In this document: one piece after another, positions 16,400-24,378 of the stretch | Layout: each line of letters begins with the position of its first letter | How positions within the stretch are numbered: position 1 is the first letter of the stretch | Assembly: GCA_944384925.1 (NCBI GenBank) | Contig: CALWVF010000030.1 | Location: 1 to 36,145 of the forward strand | Origin: an uncultured Clostridia bacterium | GTDB taxonomy: Bacteria; Bacillota; Clostridia; Oscillospirales; Acutalibacteraceae | Reading direction: 5' to 3' | DNA: 36,145 bases | The notes under the pieces: generated by a model | The model's database searches: none | The model's input: the letters and a program-made list of their open reading frames with translations, nothing else | Told to the model about the DNA's origin: nothing | Translations under genes and position numbers: made by a program

Positions 16400-17578
16400 A
16401 TGGAATGCTTGGTAAAAATATACGACAAGGAGCAAATAAATAACTTACTAGTTATTTTTGCTTTTAGACCTAAAAAAGTTATACTATTATATGATTCTTT
16501 AAAAACAAATTTAAATACTTTAAAATTTATCGAAAATGCTTGTAAGACAAAAATTCCTTATATATCTTTTGAATATATAAGTATAGGTAATAAAAGTTTA
16601 GAGTCTGTTTACTCTATATGCAAAAGTATTATCTCAAAAAATGAAAATTGTTATTTTGATATAACTGGCAGTAAAGAGATTGTTGCTATTGGTACATATC
16701 TTTCTTGTTTAAAAACATTTAATCCCATTTTTAAAATAGATATTGAAAATAGTGAGCTTATAAGCATATATGGTTGTAAAGTTCTAGAAGGTAAGTTTGC
16801 TCCTCCCAAACTCTCTCTTGAAACATTACTTGCGTCTCATGGTGCTACTATCACAGGTCAGGGACACCCGTCACCACCAAAAGAAATTCACAACACTATT
16901 CTTTCTTTTTGTAATCACATTTTTAATAATACTAAAAAGTGGAAAGAATTATGCTTATATCTCCAAATAGGCTGTACCAAAAAATATCAATCTACTAATC
17001 CATTATTATTCTCTGCGCCAAAAACAATAGATTTGTCTAGTCAATCAATACATTTAAAAGACTCTAGTTTACTACATATAGCAGAAGAAATGAACCTTAT
17101 ACATTCATTAAACATAACAAATAAATTTGTATCATTTACTTTTCGAAATAAATTTATAAAAAAATATTTTACAGATTACGGTACATGGCTAGAATTATAT
17201 ACTTACATACTTATAAGCAGAGAAAAAGAATTTCACGATGTACAAATGAGTGTGAAAATAAATTGGGAAGGTCAAACTAATCCAGCTGATGAAGTAATAA
17301 ATGAAATCGACGTAACATTCTTTGCTCACTCTCGCCCTGTCTTTATCTCTTGTAAATTACCTGAGCCTACATCTGAAGCACTTCATGAGCTAAGTATATA
17401 TCCTAATTACTTTGGTGGCGAATACTCAAAAAGCATTTTAGTAAGCCTTTCCACCATAAAAAAAGAACACTCCAGTATATTTAAACGAGCCCATGATATG
17501 AATATAAGTATTATCGATGGCTACTATATAAAAAATAATACATTTATAGATGCTATTAAAAAAGCAATAAACCAATAA
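16400..17578 (+). CDS. Card1/Can2-like CARF-domain nuclease (DUF1887 family)
   Basis: This 392-residue protein has an N-terminal CARF domain (about 1-140) with the conserved turn DITGSKEI (87-94) that resembles the DxTGGTK ligand-binding motif. A linker region follows, then a C-terminal PD-(D/E)xK nuclease domain with GTWLE (Glu265), NEIDV (Glu302, Asp304) and FISCK (Lys319). In type III CRISPR systems, Card1/Can2 enzymes are activated by cyclic oligoadenylates and cut RNA and DNA. No cas gene or CRISPR array is present in this window, so the activating signal is unknown. The gene lies 22 bases after the CAP-dockerin gene, probably in one transcript. AAAGGA lies upstream of the ATG, and the stop codon sits inside a terminator hairpin. 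Confidence 0.82.
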   Translation: MECLVKIYDKEQINNLLVIFAFRPKKVILLYDSLKTNLNTLKFIENACKTKIPYISFEYISIGNKSLESVYSICKSIISKNENCYFDITGSKEIVAIGTYLSCLKTFNPIFKIDIENSELISIYGCKVLEGKFAPPKLSLETLLASHGATITGQGHPSPPKEIHNTILSFCNHIFNNTKKWKELCLYLQIGCTKKYQSTNPLLFSAPKTIDLSSQSIHLKDSSLLHIAEEMNLIHSLNITNKFVSFTFRNKFIKKYFTDYGTWLELYTYILISREKEFHDVQMSVKINWEGQTNPADEVINEIDVTFFAHSRPVFISCKLPEPTSEALHELSIYPNYFGGEYSKSILVSLSTIKKEHSSIFKRAHDMNISIIDGYYIKNNTFIDAIKKAINQ

Positions 17579-17609
17579 GGTAATTTTATAAAATTATCTT
17601 ATTGGTTTT
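17569..17609. terminator. Terminator overlapping the Card1-like stop codon
   Basis: AACCAATAAGGTAATTTT pairs with AAAATTATCTTATTGGTT across a short loop, one wobble, followed by a T-rich tail. It also lies 36 bases past the stop of the converging protease gene and may serve both. Confidence 0.85.
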
Positions 17610-17645
17610 ATATTATCTTAAATATAATTAAAATTAAATAAATTC

Positions 17646-19127
17646 TTAACTATTAATACACTTTACAATTTCTTCTAACATATATTTGCCTATTTCATCT
17701 TTTAGATTTTCAAGTAATTTACCTCTACACATTTCCGTATTTCTCAAGTTACCATCTTTGAGAGTTCTAACATAACTTAAAATTAATTTAGCTGTAATTA
17801 TATAAGAAACGTTCTTGCTCACCAAAAGAAATAATTTTTGACCATATCTTACAACACGAGAATTTTTACTTTCAGGTTCTAAATCTTCATTAGATAAAAC
17901 ATCCAATTTATCACAATTTTCGCAAAAATCTTCTAACCTGATGTATGAGTACCCTTTTAATCTTTTATCATTTGTACCATGAACTCTTTTCCCTTTTTCA
18001 TCATATACAGTTGAAAAATAGCCCCATGGATTTCTTACTACTACCCACTTTTGACCATTCTCATCTTCATACGCATCTTGAACAGAGTAAGTATGACCTT
18101 TCACCAATCCACAGTTATTAAAAATACCAAAATGATAAAGTAACATATTAAAAATTATATTCCTATTAAATGAACATGTTATTATCCCACTACCATTATC
18201 AATTGAATTTTTTATTTTATCATAAGTTTTCTCTTCCCCCAGCCTTACCTTTAAGCTTACTACAGAAAGGGGAAATCGATATGTATCACATTTTTTACCT
18301 GTTATCATCTCTAAAACCCGACTTGATATTCCACCATTTGCATCTCTGTAATCCATTGTGTTAATAAACTTACCACCAGCATAATTTGTCATTCCAGATG
18401 CAATTAGCGCTTTTAATAATAATTCTACCCATAGGCACTCTTTGCCTAGAACTCGTAAATTATAAGGAACATTTGGAATCGTTTTTTGAACAGTAACATA
18501 AATAGGTTTTGCCGTAGAGAAATCATAAACTTTTACTGTAACTGTACCATCATTATTATCTACCATAGCATCTTTTATAAGTTGAGGATTTTTATCTACT
18601 ATAGATGCAATAGCTGCTAAATAATAGCATATACCAGTTTTTCCCTGCACTACATCATCTACCTGAGGAAGACCGTTAGGAAACAATTCACAAGCTAACT
18701 CATCATCATAATCTTTATTTGGAACTCTGAAATCATATTTTCCAAAACAATTAAACTTCAATTTAAATTTTTCATCTGGTACAAAGTTTTTATATTTTTT
18801 ACTATAGTTTATTTGCGTCGATCCATCACTTGGCTCACAAACTTCCTCATTATCTTTAGTTTGACATAAATCTTTTAAACAATATTCCGAATCTTCTAGT
18901 GATTCGCAATTATTATTAAAATTTTTATTAGATATACTATCCTCTTCTGTTAAAACTTCCTCATTATCATATTTATCTCCTTCAATAGGTACAAAGTTTT
19001 GACATTTTGTGTTATAATCTAGTTGTACATCTTCTGCCTTTACATATCTAGTAACAGAAAAATTAGATAAAAATATGGTTAATGATAAAACTACACTACA
19101 AATTTTTTTAAGACCTTTAATTTTCAT
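17646..19127 (-). CDS. Secreted calpain-like (C2) cysteine protease
   Basis: About 493 residues with a signal peptide (hydrophobic about 8-22, then YVKAED). The calpain catalytic core is visible: Cys167 in QGKTGICYYLAAIAS, His345 in VKGHTYSVQDAYE and Asn366 in VVVRNPWG, a complete triad in the order and context of family C2. The N-terminal region carries a duplicated motif (YNTKCQNFVPIE and YSKKYKNFVPDE) about 70 residues apart, of unknown role, and is acidic and Cys-containing, perhaps a propeptide. Calpain folds are mostly known from eukaryotes, with scattered bacterial members. The ATG at 19127 has AGGTGAT just upstream; a GTG three codons earlier would disrupt that site. It is monocistronic. 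Confidence 0.85.
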   Translation of the reverse strand: MKIKGLKKICSVVLSLTIFLSNFSVTRYVKAEDVQLDYNTKCQNFVPIEGDKYDNEEVLTEEDSISNKNFNNNCESLEDSEYCLKDLCQTKDNEEVCEPSDGSTQINYSKKYKNFVPDEKFKLKFNCFGKYDFRVPNKDYDDELACELFPNGLPQVDDVVQGKTGICYYLAAIASIVDKNPQLIKDAMVDNNDGTVTVKVYDFSTAKPIYVTVQKTIPNVPYNLRVLGKECLWVELLLKALIASGMTNYAGGKFINTMDYRDANGGISSRVLEMITGKKCDTYRFPLSVVSLKVRLGEEKTYDKIKNSIDNGSGIITCSFNRNIIFNMLLYHFGIFNNCGLVKGHTYSVQDAYEDENGQKWVVVRNPWGYFSTVYDEKGKRVHGTNDKRLKGYSYIRLEDFCENCDKLDVLSNEDLEPESKNSRVVRYGQKLFLLVSKNVSYIITAKLILSYVRTLKDGNLRNTEMCRGKLLENLKDEIGKYMLEEIVKCINS

Positions 19128-19312
19128 TTTAATCACCTAATAACATTTCTATAAATTTTACAATTATTATTGTAACATAAGTAACCATATTTTTAAATTC
19201 GCATTTCATGCATTTTTTTGTAATAATTTTAGTATATTTTGATATTTTAATAATATTTATAACATAAATTTCTTAATAAACATTTTATAACTTTAAACAT
19301 ATAGGAGTACCA

Positions 19313-20281
19313 ATGAAAATAAAAAACCTAAAATTAAACGGAGTTACTGCTTTAGCTCCAATGGCTGGAGTAACCGACAAAGCATATAGAGAAATATGTA
19401 AAAAATTTGGCGTTTCATACGTTATATCGGAAATGATAAGTGCAAAAGGATTAATATATAATAATGAAAATACATTTAAACTAATGGAAATATCTGAAAG
19501 TGAGAGGCCTACAGGAATTCAATTTTTTGGAAACGAACCCGATATTATGGCACGAGCTTGTGAAATTGCTGAAAGATTTAAACCAGATGTTATAGATGTT
19601 AATATGGGTTGCCCAGTTCCAAAAGTTGTGAATAATGGATGTGGTTCAGCACTAATGAAAAATCCTGAATTGTGCTATAAAATTATAAGTTCAATGGTAA
19701 ACTCAACATCTACACCAATTACTGTTAAAATAAGAAAAGGATGGGATGAAAATCAAGAAAATGCTATAGAAATTGCTATGGCTTGCGAAGAGGCAGGCGC
19801 TAGTGCAATCACTATACATGGAAGAACGAAATCTCAAATGTATTCTTTAACTGCAGATTGGCAAATAATAAAAGATGTTAAGAATACTGTTAGTATACCA
19901 GTTATTGGTAACGGAGACATTCTATCGGCATATGATGCTATTGATATGTTAAACACAACCAATTGCGATATGGTTATGGTCGGGCGTGGCTCTTTAGGTA
20001 ATCCTTGGATATTTAAAGAAATTAATGAAAAAATCTATCTTGGAAAAAAGCCTAAACCTCCTAGTGTAATAGAAAAAGTTGATGTTATGCTTGAACATAT
20101 TAATACCCTTTGTAAATATAAAGGTGAATTGCATGGAATGAAGGAAGCACGAAAGTATGTTGCTTGGTATATAAAAGGTCTAAAATGTGCTGCCAAATTC
20201 AGGAATGAAGCTGGAAAACTTAATAGTTTCAATGAATTGCTAGATTTGTCGAGACGATTAATGAAAGAAAATAAAATGTAA
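19313..20281 (+). CDS. dusB: tRNA-dihydrouridine synthase, DusB type
   Basis: A 322-residue flavoenzyme that reduces uridine to dihydrouridine in tRNA D-loops using FMN and NADPH. Diagnostic segments: LAPMAGVTDKAYR (FMN binding), QFFGNEP, DVNMGCPVPKVV with the catalytic Cys, VKIRKGWD, ITIHGRTKSQMY and IGNGDI, then MVGRGSLGNPWIF for phosphate binding. Length is normal. AGGAG lies five bases before the ATG. It is preceded by the divergent calpain-like gene and followed by a promoter for the LCP gene, so it is probably transcribed alone. Confidence 0.95.
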   Translation: MKIKNLKLNGVTALAPMAGVTDKAYREICKKFGVSYVISEMISAKGLIYNNENTFKLMEISESERPTGIQFFGNEPDIMARACEIAERFKPDVIDVNMGCPVPKVVNNGCGSALMKNPELCYKIISSMVNSTSTPITVKIRKGWDENQENAIEIAMACEEAGASAITIHGRTKSQMYSLTADWQIIKDVKNTVSIPVIGNGDILSAYDAIDMLNTTNCDMVMVGRGSLGNPWIFKEINEKIYLGKKPKPPSVIEKVDVMLEHINTLCKYKGELHGMKEARKYVAWYIKGLKCAAKFRNEAGKLNSFNELLDLSRRLMKENKM

Positions 20282-20325
20282 AAGTTCAATCTTTGGTTTT
20301 TAGATTACTTTACCGTAAATTAATA

Positions 20326-20354
20326 TTGACAAATCAAAATTTATCTAGTAAATT
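20326..20354 (+). promoter_or_regulatory. Sigma-A-like promoter of the LCP gene
   Basis: Consensus TTGACA (20326-20331), a 17-base spacer, then TAAATT (20349-20354). It lies about 100 bases before the start at 20453. Confidence 0.55.
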
Positions 20355-20452
20355 AAAATATGTTATAAATTTAAAAATAACATTTATTATATGTATATTT
20401 TGAATAATTTAAGCAAAAATACATTAAATTAATATGAAAGAGTGTTTTAAAA

Positions 20453-21565
20453 ATGTCATATAAGCCTAAACGCTTAAATAACGATTATGGTGATTCGTTT
20501 TATCAAAATAGTACTAACAATAAATCTTACCAATTTGAAGATTTATATTCAACTTCCAAGAAAAATAGAAGGAAAAAGAATTCTAAAAATATTATAATCC
20601 CAATAATTCTTGTAATAAGCATATTATGTGCACTTATGGGTGGCATAATGGTTTATGGATATCATACCCTTAATTCTGTGAATTACGATAATTTATCTGA
20701 TGTTTCATATAATTCTAATATAGATTCAGAATTATTTGATGATGGAAGTAACCCTAGAATTAACCTAACAAATGGTTCATTGCTAAATGATCCAATGATA
20801 TTAAATGTATTATTATTTGGATCCGATAGCTACTCTGCTGGAGACGGTGGAAGAACTGATACAATATTAATGCTTTCTATTGATAATCGGCATAAGAAAG
20901 TAAAATTAACCTCGTTTATGCGCGATACCTGGGTAAATATTCCCGGATATGGAGAGCAACGTATTAATGTTGCATATACTCTTGGAGGCCCAAAACTTTC
21001 TATAGAAACTGTTGAGAGAAATTTCGGCATTGACATAGATAGGTATGCTGTGGTAGATTTTGTAGGATTTGAAAACATTATAGATAGACTAGGTGGAATT
21101 GATATAGAATTAACATTAGCAGAGGTTAAGTATATAAATAAGCATACCTATAATGTAAAAAAACTTGCCAACACTGCGGGATTAATACATTTAACAGGAT
21201 ATCAAGCTCTTCAACATGCAAGAAATCGCGATAGCGCAGGCTCTGACTTTGATAGAACTAATCGTCAACGGCAAGTAATTTCATGTATTATAAATAAATT
21301 TAAAGATGCAAATATCTCACAAATAGCTGGTCTTGTTGCCGATATAGGCCCTATGATTACAACAAACTTAAAAAAATCTGAAATTTCAACATTAGTATCT
21401 AATTCATTGACTTATTTAAATTATAATATAGAGGAATATAGAATACCGGAAAATAACAATTATTCAGATAAAACCATTAATGGTTCAATGGTATTAGTAA
21501 TAAATGACATAAATAAATGCAGGCTAGATTTAGCAAAATTTATATATGAAGATTCCATAAAATAA
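20453..21565 (+). CDS. LytR-CpsA-Psr (LCP) family cell-wall polymer ligase
   Basis: A 370-residue type II membrane protein: a basic cytoplasmic N-terminus (KKNRRKKNSKN), one transmembrane segment (about 46-70), a short extracellular linker, and the LCP domain from about 115 onward. Signatures include LLFGSDSYSAGDGGRTDTIL, SFMRDTWVNIPGYG, VDFVGFENIIDRLGGIDI and HARNRDSAGSDFDRTNRQRQ, with the conserved Asp and Arg residues for Mg2+ and pyrophosphate binding. LCP enzymes attach teichoic acids, capsules or other glycopolymers to peptidoglycan from lipid-linked precursors. The nucleotide-sugar dehydratase at 27550 could feed such a polymer, but that link is inference. Confidence 0.92.
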   Translation: MSYKPKRLNNDYGDSFYQNSTNNKSYQFEDLYSTSKKNRRKKNSKNIIIPIILVISILCALMGGIMVYGYHTLNSVNYDNLSDVSYNSNIDSELFDDGSNPRINLTNGSLLNDPMILNVLLFGSDSYSAGDGGRTDTILMLSIDNRHKKVKLTSFMRDTWVNIPGYGEQRINVAYTLGGPKLSIETVERNFGIDIDRYAVVDFVGFENIIDRLGGIDIELTLAEVKYINKHTYNVKKLANTAGLIHLTGYQALQHARNRDSAGSDFDRTNRQRQVISCIINKFKDANISQIAGLVADIGPMITTNLKKSEISTLVSNSLTYLNYNIEEYRIPENNNYSDKTINGSMVLVINDINKCRLDLAKFIYEDSIK

Positions 21566-21566
21566 A

Positions 21567-21609
21567 AAATAAGCTAATAAAACATTAAAAATGTTTTGTT
21601 AGCTTATTT
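21567..21609. terminator. Bidirectional terminator after the LCP gene
   Basis: An almost perfect 20-bp stem (left arm AAATAAGCTAATAAAACATT) has a 3-base loop and one wobble. It starts two bases after the LCP stop and serves the converging gene at 21626 as well. Confidence 0.85.
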
Positions 21610-21625
21610 AAATAAATTGCTAAAT

Positions 21626-22096
21626 TTAATTTAACGTTAGCCTATCGATTAAATCACAAGCTAGTGATAAAGTCATAATGTATAAATCAAAAGTTATATC
21701 AAATATATCCTTTAAATCCTTTTCACATGGTTCAACAACAGTATGTTTACAGTATAGTTCTTTATTTTCAGGATCTATAAATAACGTTCCCATAGCAGAC
21801 CTCATGTTAACTGCATCACATATTGTTTGCAATTGAGCAATAGGCAAATCATTTTCAGATATACCAAATGACGAAACAATTTGAAAAAGAAATTTTCCAT
21901 TATTTGCCTCATCTTCAATTGGTATGTAGTATATCTGAGTATCCTTATTAACTTTGTTTTCTTTAGGTATATCAACAAATAAAAATATTATATCGTCTTC
22001 CGGTTTAACAATCTCAGAGCGCATACCCAGCTTCATTAAGAATCCCGAAATTTTTTTTAGTTTATTTTCTATTAAGTTTATATTAGATTTTTCCAT
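21626..22096 (-). CDS. Conserved-looking hypothetical protein, possibly YbjN/chaperone-like fold
   Basis: A 156-residue soluble acidic protein of alternating helices and strands: a helical N-terminus (ENKLKKISGFLMKLGM), strands such as DDIIFLFVDIP and TQIYYIPIED, then a central helix and FIDPENKELYCKHTVV, and a hydrophobic C-terminal helix. The order recalls YbjN or type III secretion-chaperone-like folds, but no motif proves it. AGGAAGGTG lies just upstream of the ATG. It stands alone, converging on the LCP gene. Confidence 0.65.
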   Translation of the reverse strand: MEKSNINLIENKLKKISGFLMKLGMRSEIVKPEDDIIFLFVDIPKENKVNKDTQIYYIPIEDEANNGKFLFQIVSSFGISENDLPIAQLQTICDAVNMRSAMGTLFIDPENKELYCKHTVVEPCEKDLKDIFDITFDLYIMTLSLACDLIDRLTLN

Positions 22097-22340
22097 ATTT
22101 ACACCTTCCTATCCATACAAATAAGTTTATTTAAAATTAAGCCTTCAATCCTTATTGACATAAATCATAAAAATAATAAACTTAATCTACTTATTTTATT
22201 ATATATCATTAAAATATTTATTGCAAGTACATTATTAATTTTTACGACAAAAGATTTATTATGTAGTCCAAAAGTAAACATATGTTGTAACAAAAATAAA
22301 TAATAACACATAAAATACTTTTGAATAAGGAGGTAATTAT

Positions 22341-22847
22341 ATGTCTAAAAATTTAACTTCCGTTGTTAAAGAATCACTTGGTAAGCCATATGCCAGGGCT
22401 GTTGTACATGGCAGTGCATTAGCACCTGATATTGCTGGTGAAATAGAATTTTTTAATTCTAATAAGGGTAGTATTGTATTAATTGAGTTAACCGGACTTC
22501 CAGAACATATTCCTGCAATATTAGATAGAGAGCCTGTAGGTCCATTCGGATTTCATATACATGAGGGAAGCACTTGCGGATTAGCTATGGGCGAAAATGC
22601 ATTTGAAAGTGCCGGAGCACATTATAACCCCACAAATTCACTTCATCCTGAACATGCTGGAGATTTACCTGTCGTTTTTTCAAATAACGGATATGCTTGG
22701 ATGGCGGTATATACAAATAGATTTAAACCCGCAGACGTGATTAATAAAACAGTAATGTTACACAGAAATCCAGACGACTTTAGGAGTCAACCATCTGGAA
22801 ACTCAGGTGTACGTATAGCATGTGGTGTGATAGAAAAAGTAAGCTAA
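22341..22847 (+). CDS. Cu/Zn superoxide dismutase family protein, apparently cytosolic
   Basis: A 168-residue protein with a full set of Cu/Zn SOD residues: copper ligands His72, His74 (GFHIHEG), bridging His94 (GAHYNP) and His141 (LHRNPDDF), and zinc ligands His102, His105 and Asp108 (LHPEHAGD). The Cys79-Cys161 disulfide pair and the catalytic Arg158 (VRIACGVI) are also present. The zinc loop is a few residues shorter than in eukaryotic enzymes. Most bacterial Cu/Zn SODs are exported, but no signal peptide or lipobox is seen. It would convert superoxide to peroxide and oxygen, or use the fold for another role. AAGGAGG lies seven bases before the ATG. No neighbour is clearly in the same operon. 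Confidence 0.9.
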   Translation: MSKNLTSVVKESLGKPYARAVVHGSALAPDIAGEIEFFNSNKGSIVLIELTGLPEHIPAILDREPVGPFGFHIHEGSTCGLAMGENAFESAGAHYNPTNSLHPEHAGDLPVVFSNNGYAWMAVYTNRFKPADVINKTVMLHRNPDDFRSQPSGNSGVRIACGVIEKVS

Positions 22848-23046
22848 TTTGATCATAAATATATTTTATCTTATCATATAAGTTATAAAATTGTAAACTA
22901 CTTATGCAAGTAGACATTTCTTAATATGTGGTATTCTTATAAAAAGTATTATGTTAGCTTTATATAATATTTTAAAAATTATAAAATTATCTTAAAATAT
23001 TATATTATTTAATCTTAAATTATCTTATTGAGACACAATCGAAGAC

Positions 23047-23078
23047 CGGTAAGTGCAGTTTTTAAACTGCATTTACCG
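23047..23078. terminator. Strong hairpin between the SOD gene and the pseudogene
   Basis: CGGTAAGTGCAGTTT pairs with AAACTGCATTTACCG with one wobble, followed on the plus strand by ATTCTTTTACTTTT. It lies 200 bases after the SOD stop and 58 bases after the pseudogene stop on the other strand. Apart from it, 22848-23136 holds nothing I can identify. Confidence 0.7.
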
Positions 23079-23136
23079 ATTCTTTTACTTTTACGGTATT
23101 ATTAACTATAACAATTTGCCTGTTTTCTATGCTATA

Positions 23137-24378
23137 TTAAAGATTTTCTCTTGCAATTGAAAGCATAAGTTTTATTCTATTTTCCTGGTCAACTTTTGCT
23201 ACACCAGGGTCGTAATCAATTGCAACTATATTAGATCCACTTCTAATATTTCTAATTTGCCTTATCATTCCTTTCCCACAAATATGATTTGTAAGGCACC
23301 CAAACGGTTGCGTGCAAACTATATTTTCATACCCAATATCAACCAATTCAATCATTTCTGCTGTTAGCAACCATCCTTCACCCATTTTATTTCCATAGCC
23401 TATTACTCAATTGGCCAAAGATTTAACATAATAATATGTGGAAGATACTATAAACCTTGAATTCTTTTTAATTGCATTAATTAGCGTTGACTCTAATTAA
23501 CTATGTATGATATAAGAATATTTATAAATTTATATTTAAAAGAACTTCCTCCGAACAGTTGAATATCTTCCAGTATATTATTAACTTAAAAAGCATAAAT
23601 GACAATATTTCAGGAATAAAAACTTCACAATTTTCCTTTTCTAAAAACTTTTCTAAGCCATTATTACCAAGACTAGAATACTTTACATATATTTAACCTA
23701 CTACCCCAACTTTTACTTTAGGTATATGGTTAGTTTGTATTTCCTTAAAAGATTTTACTATGCCTTTTAAAACACGCTTTATATTTTTAAAAAAACAACA
23801 ATTATTATTGCTAAGATATTCATTTATTCGCCCTATCCAGTCAAATATACACATATCGATACGCCCCTATGAATTTCATAAGGGCGCACTTGATTGCTTA
23901 AAATCATTAGTAAATCGTCATAAACAAGGTTAATTAATAGTTTTCTAACCATTGGGATAGTTAAATTTAAAGCCATTATTTTTTTCAAGTCCTAATAAAT
24001 TCAACGCAATAACAGGCACTTGTGGAAACCCTGCCTTTTTTAAAGCTTTTCTTAACAAATAAATATAATTTGAAGCTCTACACCCACTTTCTGTTTGCGT
24101 AATCATCAGAGCAGTTTTATTAACATCATATTTTCCACCTTGAAGCGCATATATAAATTGACCTATCATTAAAATTGCATGATAGCAAGTATCGTTATGC
24201 ACATATTTTAACTCTATTTCACTAATTTCACGACATTCTATCTTTAATAAAATTGCCTTTTATCCATAATATACCAATACATTTTTTAATGTATTAAAAT
24301 GTATTGGCACCATAATTGGCAAAAGTATAGTACAGTCCTTTTTCATTTCCTTAGTAAATATTATTCCATTTCTTTCAT
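23137..24378 (-). pseudogene. Decayed 2-hydroxyacyl-CoA dehydratase-related gene (HgdB-like partner of the activase)
   Basis: Conceptual translation gives recognisable pieces of one protein in order. The N-terminal IIFTKEMKKD piece is broken by an in-frame TAA at 24262-24260. It continues with HNDTCYHAILMIGQ, a TESGCRASNYIYLLRKALKK segment and LNLLGLEKNNGFK (to 23945). A heavily broken middle still shows KVKVGVVG, a TAA at 23695-23693 where Glu is expected, then IYVKYSSLGNNGLEKFL. The C-terminus has MGEGWLLTAEMIELV, VCTQPFGCLTNHICGKGM and VAIDYDPGVAKVDQENR (23137-23385). The start ATG overlapping the activase stop is out of frame with the rest. The intact relative, normally encoded right after the activase, would be about 420 residues. 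The two long fragments should not be annotated as separate genes. Confidence 0.88.

Noticed and set aside
20282..20320. Terminator after dusB
   Set aside because: The AATCT/AGATT stem is short, interrupted and lacks a T tail.
23137..24202. Two separate small genes (82 and 85 residues)
   Set aside because: Both are in-order pieces of one dehydratase-related protein, linked by degenerate sequence in which further pieces can be translated.
23945..24378. Stop codons as sequencing errors in an otherwise intact gene
   Set aside because: Several stops and frame changes accumulate through the middle, and the similarity there is largely lost, which fits decay rather than one or two read errors.
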